64,000 nt of DNA from Bacteroidia bacterium (GTDB taxonomy: Bacteria > Bacteroidota > Bacteroidia > Chitinophagales > JAUHXS01): assembly GCA_030426955.1 (NCBI GenBank), contig JAUHXS010000009.1, forward strand, positions 80,491-144,490, read 5' to 3'. The translations under genes were made by a program, and so were the position numbers. Each line of letters begins with the position of its first letter. Within the stretch, counting starts at the first letter, position 1. This document shows, one piece after another, positions 55,546 to 64,000 of the stretch. The notes beneath the pieces are model-generated. The model had not been told where the DNA came from and searched no databases. It worked only from the letters and a program-made list of their open reading frames with translations.

Positions 55546-58500
55546 TTATGCGTTTTCTTTTTTATTTCTCACTTTGGCCATATACCCTACCGATGGTAAA
55601 GTATGCATTTCCTCCAATACGTTATAAGTCCTTTCGTTTTTGTAAAGCTTTGAAACTTCACTCTTAGGATCATTTAAATCTCCAAAAACAATAGCATTTG
55701 CAGAACAAACTTGCATGCAAGCAGTTTTTATATCACCATCCGCCAATTTTCTATTTTCCTTTTTGGCATTTAACTTACCTTCTTGAATTCTTTGTACACA
55801 GAAGCTACATTTTTCAATTACTCCTCTAGACCTAACGGTTACATCTGGGTTCAATACCATTCTTCCCAATTCTGTGTAAGTATCGGTTTTATCCGTATCG
55901 TTGTTATAGATGTAGAAACTATCCGCTCCCATGTAGTCAAACCAATTAAATCGTCTTACTTTATAAGGGCAGTTATTCGCACAGTATCTTGTACCAATAC
56001 ATCTATTATAAGCCATCTGATTCAAGCCCTCAGAACTGTGGTTTGTTGCTGCTACAGGACAAACATTTTCACAAGGCGCATTGTCACAATGTTGACACAT
56101 CATGGGTTGGTATGCTGATTCAATAGAATCTGAATCCATAACATCACCTTTGTAATATCGGTCTATACGAATCCAATGCATCTCATGTGCTCTGGCTACC
56201 TCTTCTTTTCCTACTACAGGAACATTATTTTCGACATTACATGCCACAACACAAGCACTACAACCTGTACAAGCATTCAAGTCTACTGCCATTGCCCAAT
56301 GATGACCGTTGCCTCTATAATCAGGCTTATCATAAATCGCAACAAAGTGATCACTCTCTGTATATTTCTTTATCTTTTCAACAGCACCACTTGGGTTCTT
56401 TTTATACGCTGCCAAAGACATATCTTTTAGCACAGTACGATCTGGCAAATCACCGTCTAGCATATACTGAGTTTGTATAAGTGCTAGTTTATACTTTTTA
56501 CCTGTTTTTTCTACTTTTACGCCTGTTGCATAGCGCTGCCATGTACCATTTATCATAGATAAAAAAGGATAGGCGTTTTGCCCTACTCCATTTCCAGCTC
56601 GTCCTGCGTGTGTTCTTCCATAGCCTAAAGCAATTGCAATAGTATTATTTGCTTGTCCTGGTTGAATTAAGACTGGTAATTCAATACTATAACCATTTGC
56701 AGAAATCTTGATAACATCTTTTTCACGAATATCTGCTTCGGTTTTAATATTTATACCTAATACTTCCGATGCATACTTAGGAGAAACACATGCATAGTTA
56801 TCCCAAGTAGCTCTTGTAATAGGATCTGGTAATTCCTGTAAGAAAGGATTATTGCTATACCTTCCGTCTCCCATTCCCATCTTCTCATACAATAGCAATT
56901 CTAATCCATCTCCATTAGACAACTTCACATTGCTTGCTATTTCAACAATATTTGCTGAGAATTCCCTGCTTTCAATTTCATCTTCTACACGCATGACGCC
57001 GTCATGAACTGCCTTATCCCAAAAATTCTGAAAGTTACTTTCAGCAGATTGTTTTGTAAAAACATTTGCTTGCCAATAATTCTGGATGTACTCGTAGTAG
57101 TTTGTTACTTCTGCATCACTCCATTTCAACAAACTCTCCTGCATTGGACGAGTTTTAAAAATTGGCTGAATAGTCGGTTGTGTAATACTATACTGCCCTT
57201 TAACTGGAGATGCATCATTCCAAGCTTCTAAGTAGTTGTGATCAGGACAAGCATATTTAACCATCGATGTTGTCTCATCCATTCTTTCATTAAAGGAAAC
57301 TGTTAATCCAACTTTTTTAACTGCCTCATTAAACTTATCTGCATTGGGTAAGCTATAAGATGGGTTGACATTATTAATAAATAACGCTCCAACATTCCCG
57401 CTATTGATTGAATCAATTAACTCATTGACTGCCTTATCACTTCCTTGTCTGTGTGCAGACTCCGCAACCATAATGCTGTTGCCATAGTTTCCAAGCAGGT
57501 TATTAATTCCGTTAACAACAATCTGAATATTAGTGTCATTAGAGCCTGATAAAACTAAAGACTCTCCTTTATTTTCCCAAAGTTCTTTTGAAGCCACTCC
57601 TAGGGAATTACCAGCAAATTCGATTTTAGGTACGTTCGGAATCTGCTCTACGCCAGCTAAGACAGCAAGATTATTATACAAATTCATAATAGCCATTCCC
57701 TCTTGGGAAGGCTTCATCGTTGCTCTAAGATCTGCATTGCTACCCGTCAAAGACATTCCTGCTTCAAAATGAATATGACGAGACATTTTAGGATTCTTAG
57801 CAGTTGGTCTCCTCATTGTCATGTAAGCTTGAGTATTCTCTTCTCCAGTAGGCCATGTTCCTAAAAAGTCTGCCGCAAAACCTACGATTGTTTTTGCCTT
57901 AGAAAAATCATACTGTGATAAATTTCTAACACCAAAACAAGCTTCATTGGCCTCTAACATACCACTATATGAAACAGCATCGTAAGTGACTACTTTTACA
58001 GTTGGGTATTTTGCTTGAAAGTCTGCAAATATGTTTCTTGTTGATGGACTTAAGATTGTAGCCGTCAAAATCACAATTTCCTGACCAGACTCAACTACTG
58101 CTTTGAAGTCAGCACCAATCTTTTTATCGACTTCCTCCCAAGAGATGTCTTCGCCCATTGCTTTAGCCCCTCTTAAACGCTCTGCATCATATAGGTTTAA
58201 TACTGATGCCTGAACTCTTGCATTGGTCCCATTTGCACCAGACTTATCATTTACCTCAATCTTAATTGGACGCCCCTCCCTAGTTTTCACCAAAACACTA
58301 CAATAGTCAGATCCATCTGAGAAAGTAGATGCATAGTGAAGGGCTTTCCCAGGAGTAACCTCTTCTGGTTTAATGACATATGGTATTGCTTTTCTAACAG
58401 GGATTTCGCAGCTTGCCGCCAAGGTAGCCGCCGAAACGCTAAACCCGAACATTTTCAAGAAGTCTCTTCTAGAGGCATTAACATTCCCACCTTCTTCAGT

Positions 58501-58614
58501 CAAAACACCTGCATCAAAAGGTAACTTCTCTTGAAACTCGTTTTTCTTTAACTGTTCGACAGCTGGGTCTCCTGCTGCTTCTCCTACACTTTGCCAATGT
58601 TTATCTTGATTCAT
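55546..58614 (-). CDS. actB: Alternative complex III subunit ActB (Mo-like domain fused to iron-sulfur domain)
   Basis: 1022 residues, the usual size. A twin-arginine signal ASRRDFLKMFGFSVSAATLA appears near residue 47-66, followed by a lipobox-like Cys. The first ~740 residues resemble molybdopterin oxidoreductases, but this family is known not to bind molybdenum. The C-terminal ~250 residues hold the iron-sulfur motifs CTGCSACVVACNVENNVP, CQHCDNAPCENVCPV, CIGTRYCANNCPYKVRR and CSFCVQRI ... CMQVCSANA, for three 4Fe-4S and one 3Fe-4S cluster. It passes electrons from quinol to the hemes of ActA. Confidence 0.95.
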   Translation of the reverse strand: MNQDKHWQSVGEAAGDPAVEQLKKNEFQEKLPFDAGVLTEEGGNVNASRRDFLKMFGFSVSAATLAASCEIPVRKAIPYVIKPEEVTPGKALHYASTFSDGSDYCSVLVKTREGRPIKIEVNDKSGANGTNARVQASVLNLYDAERLRGAKAMGEDISWEEVDKKIGADFKAVVESGQEIVILTATILSPSTRNIFADFQAKYPTVKVVTYDAVSYSGMLEANEACFGVRNLSQYDFSKAKTIVGFAADFLGTWPTGEENTQAYMTMRRPTAKNPKMSRHIHFEAGMSLTGSNADLRATMKPSQEGMAIMNLYNNLAVLAGVEQIPNVPKIEFAGNSLGVASKELWENKGESLVLSGSNDTNIQIVVNGINNLLGNYGNSIMVAESAHRQGSDKAVNELIDSINSGNVGALFINNVNPSYSLPNADKFNEAVKKVGLTVSFNERMDETTSMVKYACPDHNYLEAWNDASPVKGQYSITQPTIQPIFKTRPMQESLLKWSDAEVTNYYEYIQNYWQANVFTKQSAESNFQNFWDKAVHDGVMRVEDEIESREFSANIVEIASNVKLSNGDGLELLLYEKMGMGDGRYSNNPFLQELPDPITRATWDNYACVSPKYASEVLGINIKTEADIREKDVIKISANGYSIELPVLIQPGQANNTIAIALGYGRTHAGRAGNGVGQNAYPFLSMINGTWQRYATGVKVEKTGKKYKLALIQTQYMLDGDLPDRTVLKDMSLAAYKKNPSGAVEKIKKYTESDHFVAIYDKPDYRGNGHHWAMAVDLNACTGCSACVVACNVENNVPVVGKEEVARAHEMHWIRIDRYYKGDVMDSDSIESAYQPMMCQHCDNAPCENVCPVAATNHSSEGLNQMAYNRCIGTRYCANNCPYKVRRFNWFDYMGADSFYIYNNDTDKTDTYTELGRMVLNPDVTVRSRGVIEKCSFCVQRIQEGKLNAKKENRKLADGDIKTACMQVCSANAIVFGDLNDPKSEVSKLYKNERTYNVLEEMHTLPSVGYMAKVRNKKENA

Positions 58615-58626
58615 AAAACTATTGGT

Positions 58627-59874
58627 TTAATAATGGCATTTTTGACATTCAGTTCCTCCAATTCCTTCAACGGTGACATTTTCAATCTCACCATTTTTTA
58701 ATTTTTCATGCAATGCTTCGTAATCTGAGTAATACTTGTTGTCAAAGTTTACCTTGGTTTCCCTGTGACAGTCTATACACCAGCCCATTGACAATGGAGC
58801 ATGTTGATAAACTTCATCCATTTCCTCAATAGAACCATGACACTTTTGACATTCAATCCCACCCACCTTCACGTGTTGTGAATGATTAAAATATACATGA
58901 TCTGGCAAGTTGTGAATTTTAATCCATTCGATTGGCTTTTGCTCATAATCTTCTATATACTTTCCTTTTTCAGCGTCCCACCCTACGGCATCATATATTT
59001 TTGCAATCTCAGTAGTACCATATTCTGGACCTTCTGAAACAGCCATATGACAGTTCATACAAATATTTAAAGAAGGAATAACAGAAGCCTTACCTTTCTC
59101 GGCTCCAACGTGACAATACTTGCAATCAATTTTATTTATTCCAGCATGTAGTTTGTGTGAAAACTTAATGGGCTGCGCAGGCTGATACCCTTCTTGCCTA
59201 CCCAGACTAGTAGCACCATCCCATAAACTTCCAAAAACCCAACACAAAACAAAAATTACGATTGCCAAAATCGTAAACCTATGCTTCAGGAAAATGCCAA
59301 ATCGTTCCTTAAGGCTTATGACTTTTGGTAAAACTTTTTCAGAGTCAGGATCTTTTTCTTTTGCAGAATTAATCAGCGCTCCAATAGCTTTACTAAAGGC
59401 CACAGCTAAGACAATGAGCACTAATAAAGCAGGCAATAAAAACCATAATGGATCAACGCCACCTCCTTGAGCAGCACCTCCAGTCTCCCCTTCTCCTCCT
59501 GCACTTGCAGTTGGGGGCTGATAATTATCCACATATTCTAAAACAGCAGCTATATCCGCATCTCCCAATTGAGGAAATGCCGTCATTGGAGTTTTGTTAT
59601 ACTCCTCAAATAAAGCTGTAGCATAAGGATCATTCATCTCCTCTAAATACTTAGGAGAGTTTTTAATCCACGCATATAAATTCTCTTCTGACTCCCAACG
59701 ATCTCTAATCCCCTGAAGTGCGGGACCAATTAATTTCTTATCTATTTTATGACAACTAGCACAATTAGCTTTAAACAACTTTTCGCCATCTTGTGCTTTT
59801 ACAGAAAAACCTGCAATCAAAAGTATTATCATCAAGATGACTACATTGGGGAAAGATCCTGTTTTTAGCTTCAC
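58627..59874 (-). CDS. actA: Alternative complex III subunit ActA, multiheme cytochrome c with fused monoheme domain
   Basis: 415 residues. Signal peptide to about 27 (SVKAQ). An N-terminal monoheme cytochrome domain (CASCH at 38-42, with an axial Met probable in MTAFPQLGD) is followed by a membrane helix (about 143-162), a second helix (about 195-215), and then the five-heme ActA domain with CKYCH, CMNCH, CQKCH, CIDCH and a C-terminal CQKCH. That is six CxxCH motifs in total, one more than the pentaheme core. ActA channels electrons to the oxidase. First gene of the respiratory operon, with a -7-like box 45 bases upstream. Confidence 0.9.
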   Translation of the reverse strand: MKLKTGSFPNVVILMIILLIAGFSVKAQDGEKLFKANCASCHKIDKKLIGPALQGIRDRWESEENLYAWIKNSPKYLEEMNDPYATALFEEYNKTPMTAFPQLGDADIAAVLEYVDNYQPPTASAGGEGETGGAAQGGGVDPLWFLLPALLVLIVLAVAFSKAIGALINSAKEKDPDSEKVLPKVISLKERFGIFLKHRFTILAIVIFVLCWVFGSLWDGATSLGRQEGYQPAQPIKFSHKLHAGINKIDCKYCHVGAEKGKASVIPSLNICMNCHMAVSEGPEYGTTEIAKIYDAVGWDAEKGKYIEDYEQKPIEWIKIHNLPDHVYFNHSQHVKVGGIECQKCHGSIEEMDEVYQHAPLSMGWCIDCHRETKVNFDNKYYSDYEALHEKLKNGEIENVTVEGIGGTECQKCHY

Positions 59875-59919
59875 TCTTAGAATTTGATTGTTGTTATCTA
59901 AAACTTAACACGATTTTTA

Positions 59920-59927
59920 CAAAAATA
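59920..59927 (-). promoter_or_regulatory. Possible -7 box of the respiratory operon
   Basis: Minus strand TATTTTTG, a full match to TAnnTTTG, 45 bases upstream of the actA ATG at 59874. The expected -33 TTG is not well matched (TTTA near 15 bases further upstream), so the call is tentative. Confidence 0.4.
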
Positions 59928-60061
59928 TGACATTGTCACTTATAAACCTTTTTATCTCGTTAATTTTTACCGAATTTAGAATCCTTCTAAATAAGCAACT
60001 ATATCAATGAAAACCAATATATTATGATTTATGATAAGTATTAACATAACAACACATTAGA

Positions 60062-60667
60062 CTAAACCTTAACATGTATTATATATTTCTCTTTGAAAAA
60101 ATCTTCTTCAAAGTCTTCTCCTATTGAAGTCTGAATAACTTCATTTTTTATCTCTTTGGTCTCTTGGGCAAGATCGCCACCTTTAAGACAAATTAAACCT
60201 AAATTCTCTTTTTTGTAATTGTTTTGCGTCCATTCACAAAGCTTTGCTAATGGGGCAACTGCCCTTGAAACTATGCAATTGTATTTTTTATTTAAATCTT
60301 CTACACGAATATGTTCCCCTTTAACGTTTTTAAGTTGAAGTGCCTTCCCAACTTCGTTTATTACTAAAATTTTTTTTGCTGTACCATCTATCAGGTGAAA
60401 GGATACATTTGGAAACATAATCGCTAACGGTATCCCAGGGAAACCTCCACCAGCACCTAAGTCTAACACCTCACTTCCTTCCTTAAACTTCATATACATT
60501 GCTATGGACAAAGAATGTAAGACATGACGTTCATAAAAATTGTCCATGTCTTTCCTAGAAATCACATTAATCTTTGTATTCCAGTCTGAATATAGATTAT
60601 ATAACTGTCTAAACTGATTTATCTGCTTTTGGGATAAGTCTGGAAAGTATTTTAGGATAAGATCCAT
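60062..60667 (-). CDS. rsmG: 16S rRNA (guanine-N7) methyltransferase RsmG
   Basis: About 201 residues from ATG 60667. An upstream TTG at 60700 would add 11 residues of no known value (MVNLCSTNKHS). The SAM-binding motif VLDLGAGGGFPGIPLAI (near 69-85), then VSFHLIDGTAKK and IVSRAVAPLAKL, match RsmG (GidB), which methylates G527 in the 530 loop of 16S rRNA. The preceding RNA-binding helix DWNTKINVISRKD is also typical. Single gene, minus strand, with no partner nearby. Confidence 0.93.
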   Translation of the reverse strand: MDLILKYFPDLSQKQINQFRQLYNLYSDWNTKINVISRKDMDNFYERHVLHSLSIAMYMKFKEGSEVLDLGAGGGFPGIPLAIMFPNVSFHLIDGTAKKILVINEVGKALQLKNVKGEHIRVEDLNKKYNCIVSRAVAPLAKLCEWTQNNYKKENLGLICLKGGDLAQETKEIKNEVIQTSIGEDFEEDFFKEKYIIHVKV

Positions 60668-60799
60668 AGAATGTTTATTTGTGGAACACAAATTAACCAA
60701 GAATGATTGGAATGTGTCAGAAACTCCTGAGGAAATTAATATTAAAAGAAAATATCTCTATAAACAGATCAGAAAACTCGAACTTATAAGGACTTGGTA

Positions 60800-63526
60800 C
60801 TACTTGAGAACCTGAATAGTGCCAGACTGTTCTATTACCTCTCCATTTAAGAAGCTTCCACTAATATAGTAAGTCAACGTTTGATTATAGTTTTGATTCT
60901 GTTTAACAGGATCCCAGACTTGTCCAATGTTCTGGGCAAACCAAACTTTCTCTCCTCTTCTATTGTAAAGTGAAAAAGCAATTTCTTCAATTCCTGAGGA
61001 AATAAGTCTCAAGGTATTATTAACACTAGCGCCTAAAGCTATTGCATTGGGCACAAATAAAAAATGATCTTGATCCGTTGGTGTAGTAGGTATTATGAGT
61101 ATAGTATCACAATTAGTGGTATCAATACTAAAAGACCTAGAGGCTTCGCATCCACTTTGTTGAATAGTGAGTGTATAATCTCCTGGCTCTGACACTTCAA
61201 TAAATGGCGTATTTTCTCCAGTAGACCAACTGTAATTAGCCCCTGAAATCATATTCCCTAGTTGTATCGTTGAGTCTTGACAAATTGTAGTATCATTTAG
61301 CCAGTCTAATTCTTCTAAGTCAATGACTTCTATTTCTATTTCATTCAAGGTACAAAAAGATACTTGGATGGGAAGTAAGGTATAAATACCAGAACCTCTT
61401 GGGAAAACGGTTATGGTAGAATCTGTTCCCAAAATTGAATCTATGTTACCTTCAATAATCCAAGCATAATCAAGATTACTTGCATCGGTAACAGCATCTA
61501 AAATAACAGAATCGCCTAAGCAAATTATTGTATCACTCACAAATAATTCCGCATCAACCATTACAGGAGAAAACTCAGAAGTATTATTTTCTGTGGAAGT
61601 GGCTGTTGCTATAATATTGCAAGAGTCCGTTACAACGCCTATGTACGACCAATCTCCATTTACATCAGTAATAGCTGTGCCAATATAAGTTTCGCCCTGA
61701 CTAAAGTTATTTCCAGAATGATTATAAAAGAGTTCAACAGAATCTCCTGGATTGGCCTTCCCTTCAATTAAAGTGCTTGTAACATTAGTAAATCTAGGGA
61801 ATGGATAATCTTCATTGCTCTCATTATTGAGTTCAATACCCTTCATCCCATTGTTGTAAATACTATTTCTTCGTATAGCATTATGCTCGGTTGTAACATC
61901 TTCCATATAGATACCATGCTCACTATTGAAAGCAATATAATTTATGCCTGTTCCATCTGAATTGCCGATATGATTAGAATCTACAGAAGTACCATTACTA
62001 GTAAAAAATATTCCAGATCCACCATTGCCCATATCAGCAGTTGTAGTGGAATTTGTACCAATGTAATTTCCATATACATTATAAAAAGAACAATAAGAGC
62101 CAAACTCAATCCCATTATTAACATTATTAACAATAACATTTTCGGCATCATCTACGCCGCCAATGGTAAAACCTGACCGTCCCCTAAGCGATATGCCGTT
62201 CCAGCCATTGCCTAAGTCTAATGTCTCCGTATAATCAGTACCAATTTTATTGCCTTTTATAATCTTATTTCCTAAAATCAAATCATCACTGTAAGGTGTT
62301 ACTGAAATACCATCTCCATCATTTCCTGAGATAATGTTTCCTCTTGCAGTAACCAAGTCATCACCAATTTGAAAATCTGAGGCAATACTGTTTACCAGAA
62401 TACCACTTCCACCATTTCCGATTGCAAACGTAGCAGTTGGGTTCGTACCAATAACATTACCAAATATTAAAATATTGGAAGCATCGTTTTGAGCTCTAAT
62501 ACCACTCAATCCATTTCCTGATATTACGTTTGCGTCAATGTATGTATCTTCACTAAAGTTGGAAACCCTAACTCCATTATCTGCATTAGATATCGCAAAA
62601 CTGCCTGTACTATCTACTCCTATATAATTATTTATAATAGATGTGTTTGTCGAGAAATTTGAAATGATAACCCCATCTCCATTATTCCCTGAAATAATAT
62701 TCCCTTTACCTGAGTTTGTATTACCAATAGCAGTGCCATCTGAGCTTGATGTGACAATAATTCCATATTCATCATTTCCGATTGCTGCACTAGCATCATG
62801 ATTTGTACCGATTTTGTTAGAAACTATAGTAACACCATCAGAACTACTAATCATAATACCAGACTCTCCATTTCCTGAAACTAAATTTCTTTCTATATCT
62901 GAATTGTCAGATCTAATATTATAAATACCGTATTCCCCATTTCCTCTATCTACAAGTCCAGCAGAATCAACTCCAATAAAATTGTTAAGTATCTCCGTAT
63001 TTAAGGCATTGGACATAAAAATTCCGTGTCTTTCATTACTTGAGACAAAACAGTTTCTAACTGTGATGTTTTGAATTTTATTTGAAGAAGATTGTCCCAG
63101 TATATAAACTCCCGACCCTTTATTTACTCCGTTTTTACTAAAATTTCTTATATCCAATCCATACAGTAGGCAATCATTACTTTCTATTACAATACCATCT
63201 TCCATTAGGTTATTACCATTAATAATGATTTTTGCCCCTGGCCCAGTATAACCATTTGCTGGCTGCGTAAAGCCAGCAATATTAGTAGCTTCTGCATTAA
63301 TTCCAGCCAGAGCGGGCAAGGCTGAAGTTAGCGTAATTGTATGGGGCGCTGCTCCTGGAATGTTAAAAATAACATTATCTGTCCCAGGATTACTGATAGC
63401 ATTTGCCATAGCTTCTCGTAAAGAACCTACACCTGCATCATTTGTATTAGTCACTGTATAGTTTACTGAAAACAGAAGTTGTATATAAGCTGTACAAACT
63501 AGAAATAAACTTAAGCGTAGTTTCAT
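60800..63526 (-). CDS. Large right-handed beta-helix secreted protein with gliding-type C-terminus
   Basis: 908 residues. Signal peptide MKLRLSLFLVCTAYIQLLFS. The N-terminal NYTVTNTNDAGVGSLREAMA and GTDNVIFNIPG are typical of the long beta-helix adhesins with an autotransporter-like start. Residues ~90-560 are beta-helix repeats with NxIGTN and SGNGxSGI loops (for example NFIGVDSAG, NKIGTNHDA, GNYIGTNST). Two spacer domains follow, and the C-terminus (HFLFVPNAIALGASVN ... FSLYNRRGEKVWF) is a diverged CHU_C-like sorting domain. Probably a surface protein. The upstream region carries a degenerate copy of the shared promoter box. Confidence 0.78.
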   Translation of the reverse strand: MKLRLSLFLVCTAYIQLLFSVNYTVTNTNDAGVGSLREAMANAISNPGTDNVIFNIPGAAPHTITLTSALPALAGINAEATNIAGFTQPANGYTGPGAKIIINGNNLMEDGIVIESNDCLLYGLDIRNFSKNGVNKGSGVYILGQSSSNKIQNITVRNCFVSSNERHGIFMSNALNTEILNNFIGVDSAGLVDRGNGEYGIYNIRSDNSDIERNLVSGNGESGIMISSSDGVTIVSNKIGTNHDASAAIGNDEYGIIVTSSSDGTAIGNTNSGKGNIISGNNGDGVIISNFSTNTSIINNYIGVDSTGSFAISNADNGVRVSNFSEDTYIDANVISGNGLSGIRAQNDASNILIFGNVIGTNPTATFAIGNGGSGILVNSIASDFQIGDDLVTARGNIISGNDGDGISVTPYSDDLILGNKIIKGNKIGTDYTETLDLGNGWNGISLRGRSGFTIGGVDDAENVIVNNVNNGIEFGSYCSFYNVYGNYIGTNSTTTADMGNGGSGIFFTSNGTSVDSNHIGNSDGTGINYIAFNSEHGIYMEDVTTEHNAIRRNSIYNNGMKGIELNNESNEDYPFPRFTNVTSTLIEGKANPGDSVELFYNHSGNNFSQGETYIGTAITDVNGDWSYIGVVTDSCNIIATATSTENNTSEFSPVMVDAELFVSDTIICLGDSVILDAVTDASNLDYAWIIEGNIDSILGTDSTITVFPRGSGIYTLLPIQVSFCTLNEIEIEVIDLEELDWLNDTTICQDSTIQLGNMISGANYSWSTGENTPFIEVSEPGDYTLTIQQSGCEASRSFSIDTTNCDTILIIPTTPTDQDHFLFVPNAIALGASVNNTLRLISSGIEEIAFSLYNRRGEKVWFAQNIGQVWDPVKQNQNYNQTLTYYISGSFLNGEVIEQSGTIQVLK

Positions 63527-63592
63527 ATTTATAATTTAATTAGACGTCTGAATCATAAGAGATATCAAAACTGCTGATCTACTAAACATAAA

Positions 63593-63610
63593 ATTCTTGC
63601 CTCCTCTAAA
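63593..63610 (-). promoter_or_regulatory. Degenerate copy of the shared promoter box
   Basis: Plus strand ATTCTTGC, four bases (CTCC), then TCTAAA. The intact boxes read ATTCTTGC, three bases (AAG), TCTAAA. It lies 66 bases upstream of the ATG at 63526, similar to the 62-base distance at 19713. The -33-like core is altered, so activity is uncertain. Confidence 0.35.
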
Positions 63611-63918
63611 AAACAAGTTGGTAAATTCAAAGTTATAAAGGCTTTTATTTCTCGATTCTGGAAGGCTTCATTCATTAAATCTCATAATTCAAACATTTGA
63701 ATAGATTCTAGCAAGTTAAAAGTTTTGATAAAAAAATACAGGGTATTAAAATGTTCTAAATTTTGGTTTCTGATGCACTTTTGAATATACCTATATACAA
63801 TTTCATGCAATAATACCAAAGAGGTTAACAAAGAGGAATTTATGGAATCAATGCCCTTAGCAGTAACCCTTAATTAACGTGAGTTCGGGATAAGAAAAAG
63901 AGGAAGAAGTTATAAAAA
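63611..63918. other. Intergenic, nothing recognised
   Basis: About 300 AT-rich bases with no plausible coding frame, tRNA or clear repeat. I see no terminator or promoter that I can support here. Confidence 0.5.
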
Positions 63919-63981
63919 GAGAGCGTTTTTGACTATATTAAAGTGTTGAATCTCAATATTTTAAAATCAAAAACGACTCTC
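63919..63981. repeat. Inverted repeat at window edge
   Basis: GAGAGCGTTTTTGA (63919-63932) is complementary, apart from one extra base, to TCAAAAACGACTCTC (63967-63981), with a 34-base spacer. It is followed two bases later by a possible start codon. This may be the end of a mobile element or an operator, but the window stops before a decision is possible. Confidence 0.5.
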
Positions 63982-63982
63982 G

Positions 63983-64000
63983 ATGTTAAGAGACAAAATT
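63983..64000 (+). CDS. Possible start of a partial gene at the window edge
   Basis: Six in-frame codons, ATG then LRDKI, directly after the inverted repeat. Far too short to identify. Listed only because it follows the repeat and runs off the end of the window. Confidence 0.2.

Noticed and set aside
55783..56480. Several plus-strand frames within actB
   Set aside because: They arise from the complement of the Cys-rich iron-sulfur region and have no coding support.

Overview
This is an AT-rich chromosomal segment of a Bacteroidota bacterium. Four things point there. Nine secreted proteins end in recognisable type IX secretion (T9SS) sorting domains (gliding/CHU_C type B or Por-type A) and two more in related tails. 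There is a complete alternative complex III (ActA-F) plus aa3 oxidase operon. A YtxJ-type bacillithiol protein is present. Several promoters fit the Bacteroidota form TTG ... TAnnTTTG. Order or family cannot be fixed from the sequence alone.

Layout. 1-10.1 kb: housekeeping genes (ytxJ fragment, mpl, a DnaQ-fold exonuclease, a polyprenol-phosphate sugar transferase, a BatA-domain membrane protein, era, der, yjbQ). Among them is an unusual locus (6.5-7.0 kb) where an intact initiator tRNA gene sits next to two broken copies of its own 5' half, with a GIY-YIG nuclease gene between the broken copies. 10.2-31.0 kb: an accessory block of secreted T9SS cargo (beta-propellers, PKD domains, beta-helices) interleaved with three paralogous ~500-residue cytoplasmic proteins carrying an EKR(Y/F)FK signature. 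Several secreted-protein genes share a promoter box, TTTAGACTTGCAAGAAT. 31.1-40.0 kb: ruvB and recJ (divergent, separated by a multi-hairpin element), lptB, a VapBC-type toxin-antitoxin pair, a GH3-family ligase, an outer-membrane-like protein and a UbiD-family decarboxylase. 40.1-44.4 kb: a metzincin-like protease and a BNR/sortilin-like propeller, both T9SS type A cargo.

44.4-59.9 kb: one long minus-strand respiratory operon, actA-actB-actC-actD-actE-actF, coxB-coxA-ctaB, two subunit III genes, subunit IV, sco and a DUF420 gene. Together these move electrons from menaquinol to oxygen, with heme and copper assembly factors included. A DUF4160/DUF2442 pair has been inserted between sco and DUF420. 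60.0-63.5 kb: rsmG and a large beta-helix secreted protein. The last 470 bases hold a degenerate copy of the promoter box and, at the very edge, an inverted repeat followed by a possible start codon.

No CRISPR array, rRNA or complete insertion sequence was seen. The best candidates for something under-described are the tRNA/GIY-YIG locus, the EKR(Y/F)FK paralogue family with its T9SS neighbours, the shared promoter box with its symmetric divergent arrangement, and the multi-hairpin element upstream of recJ.
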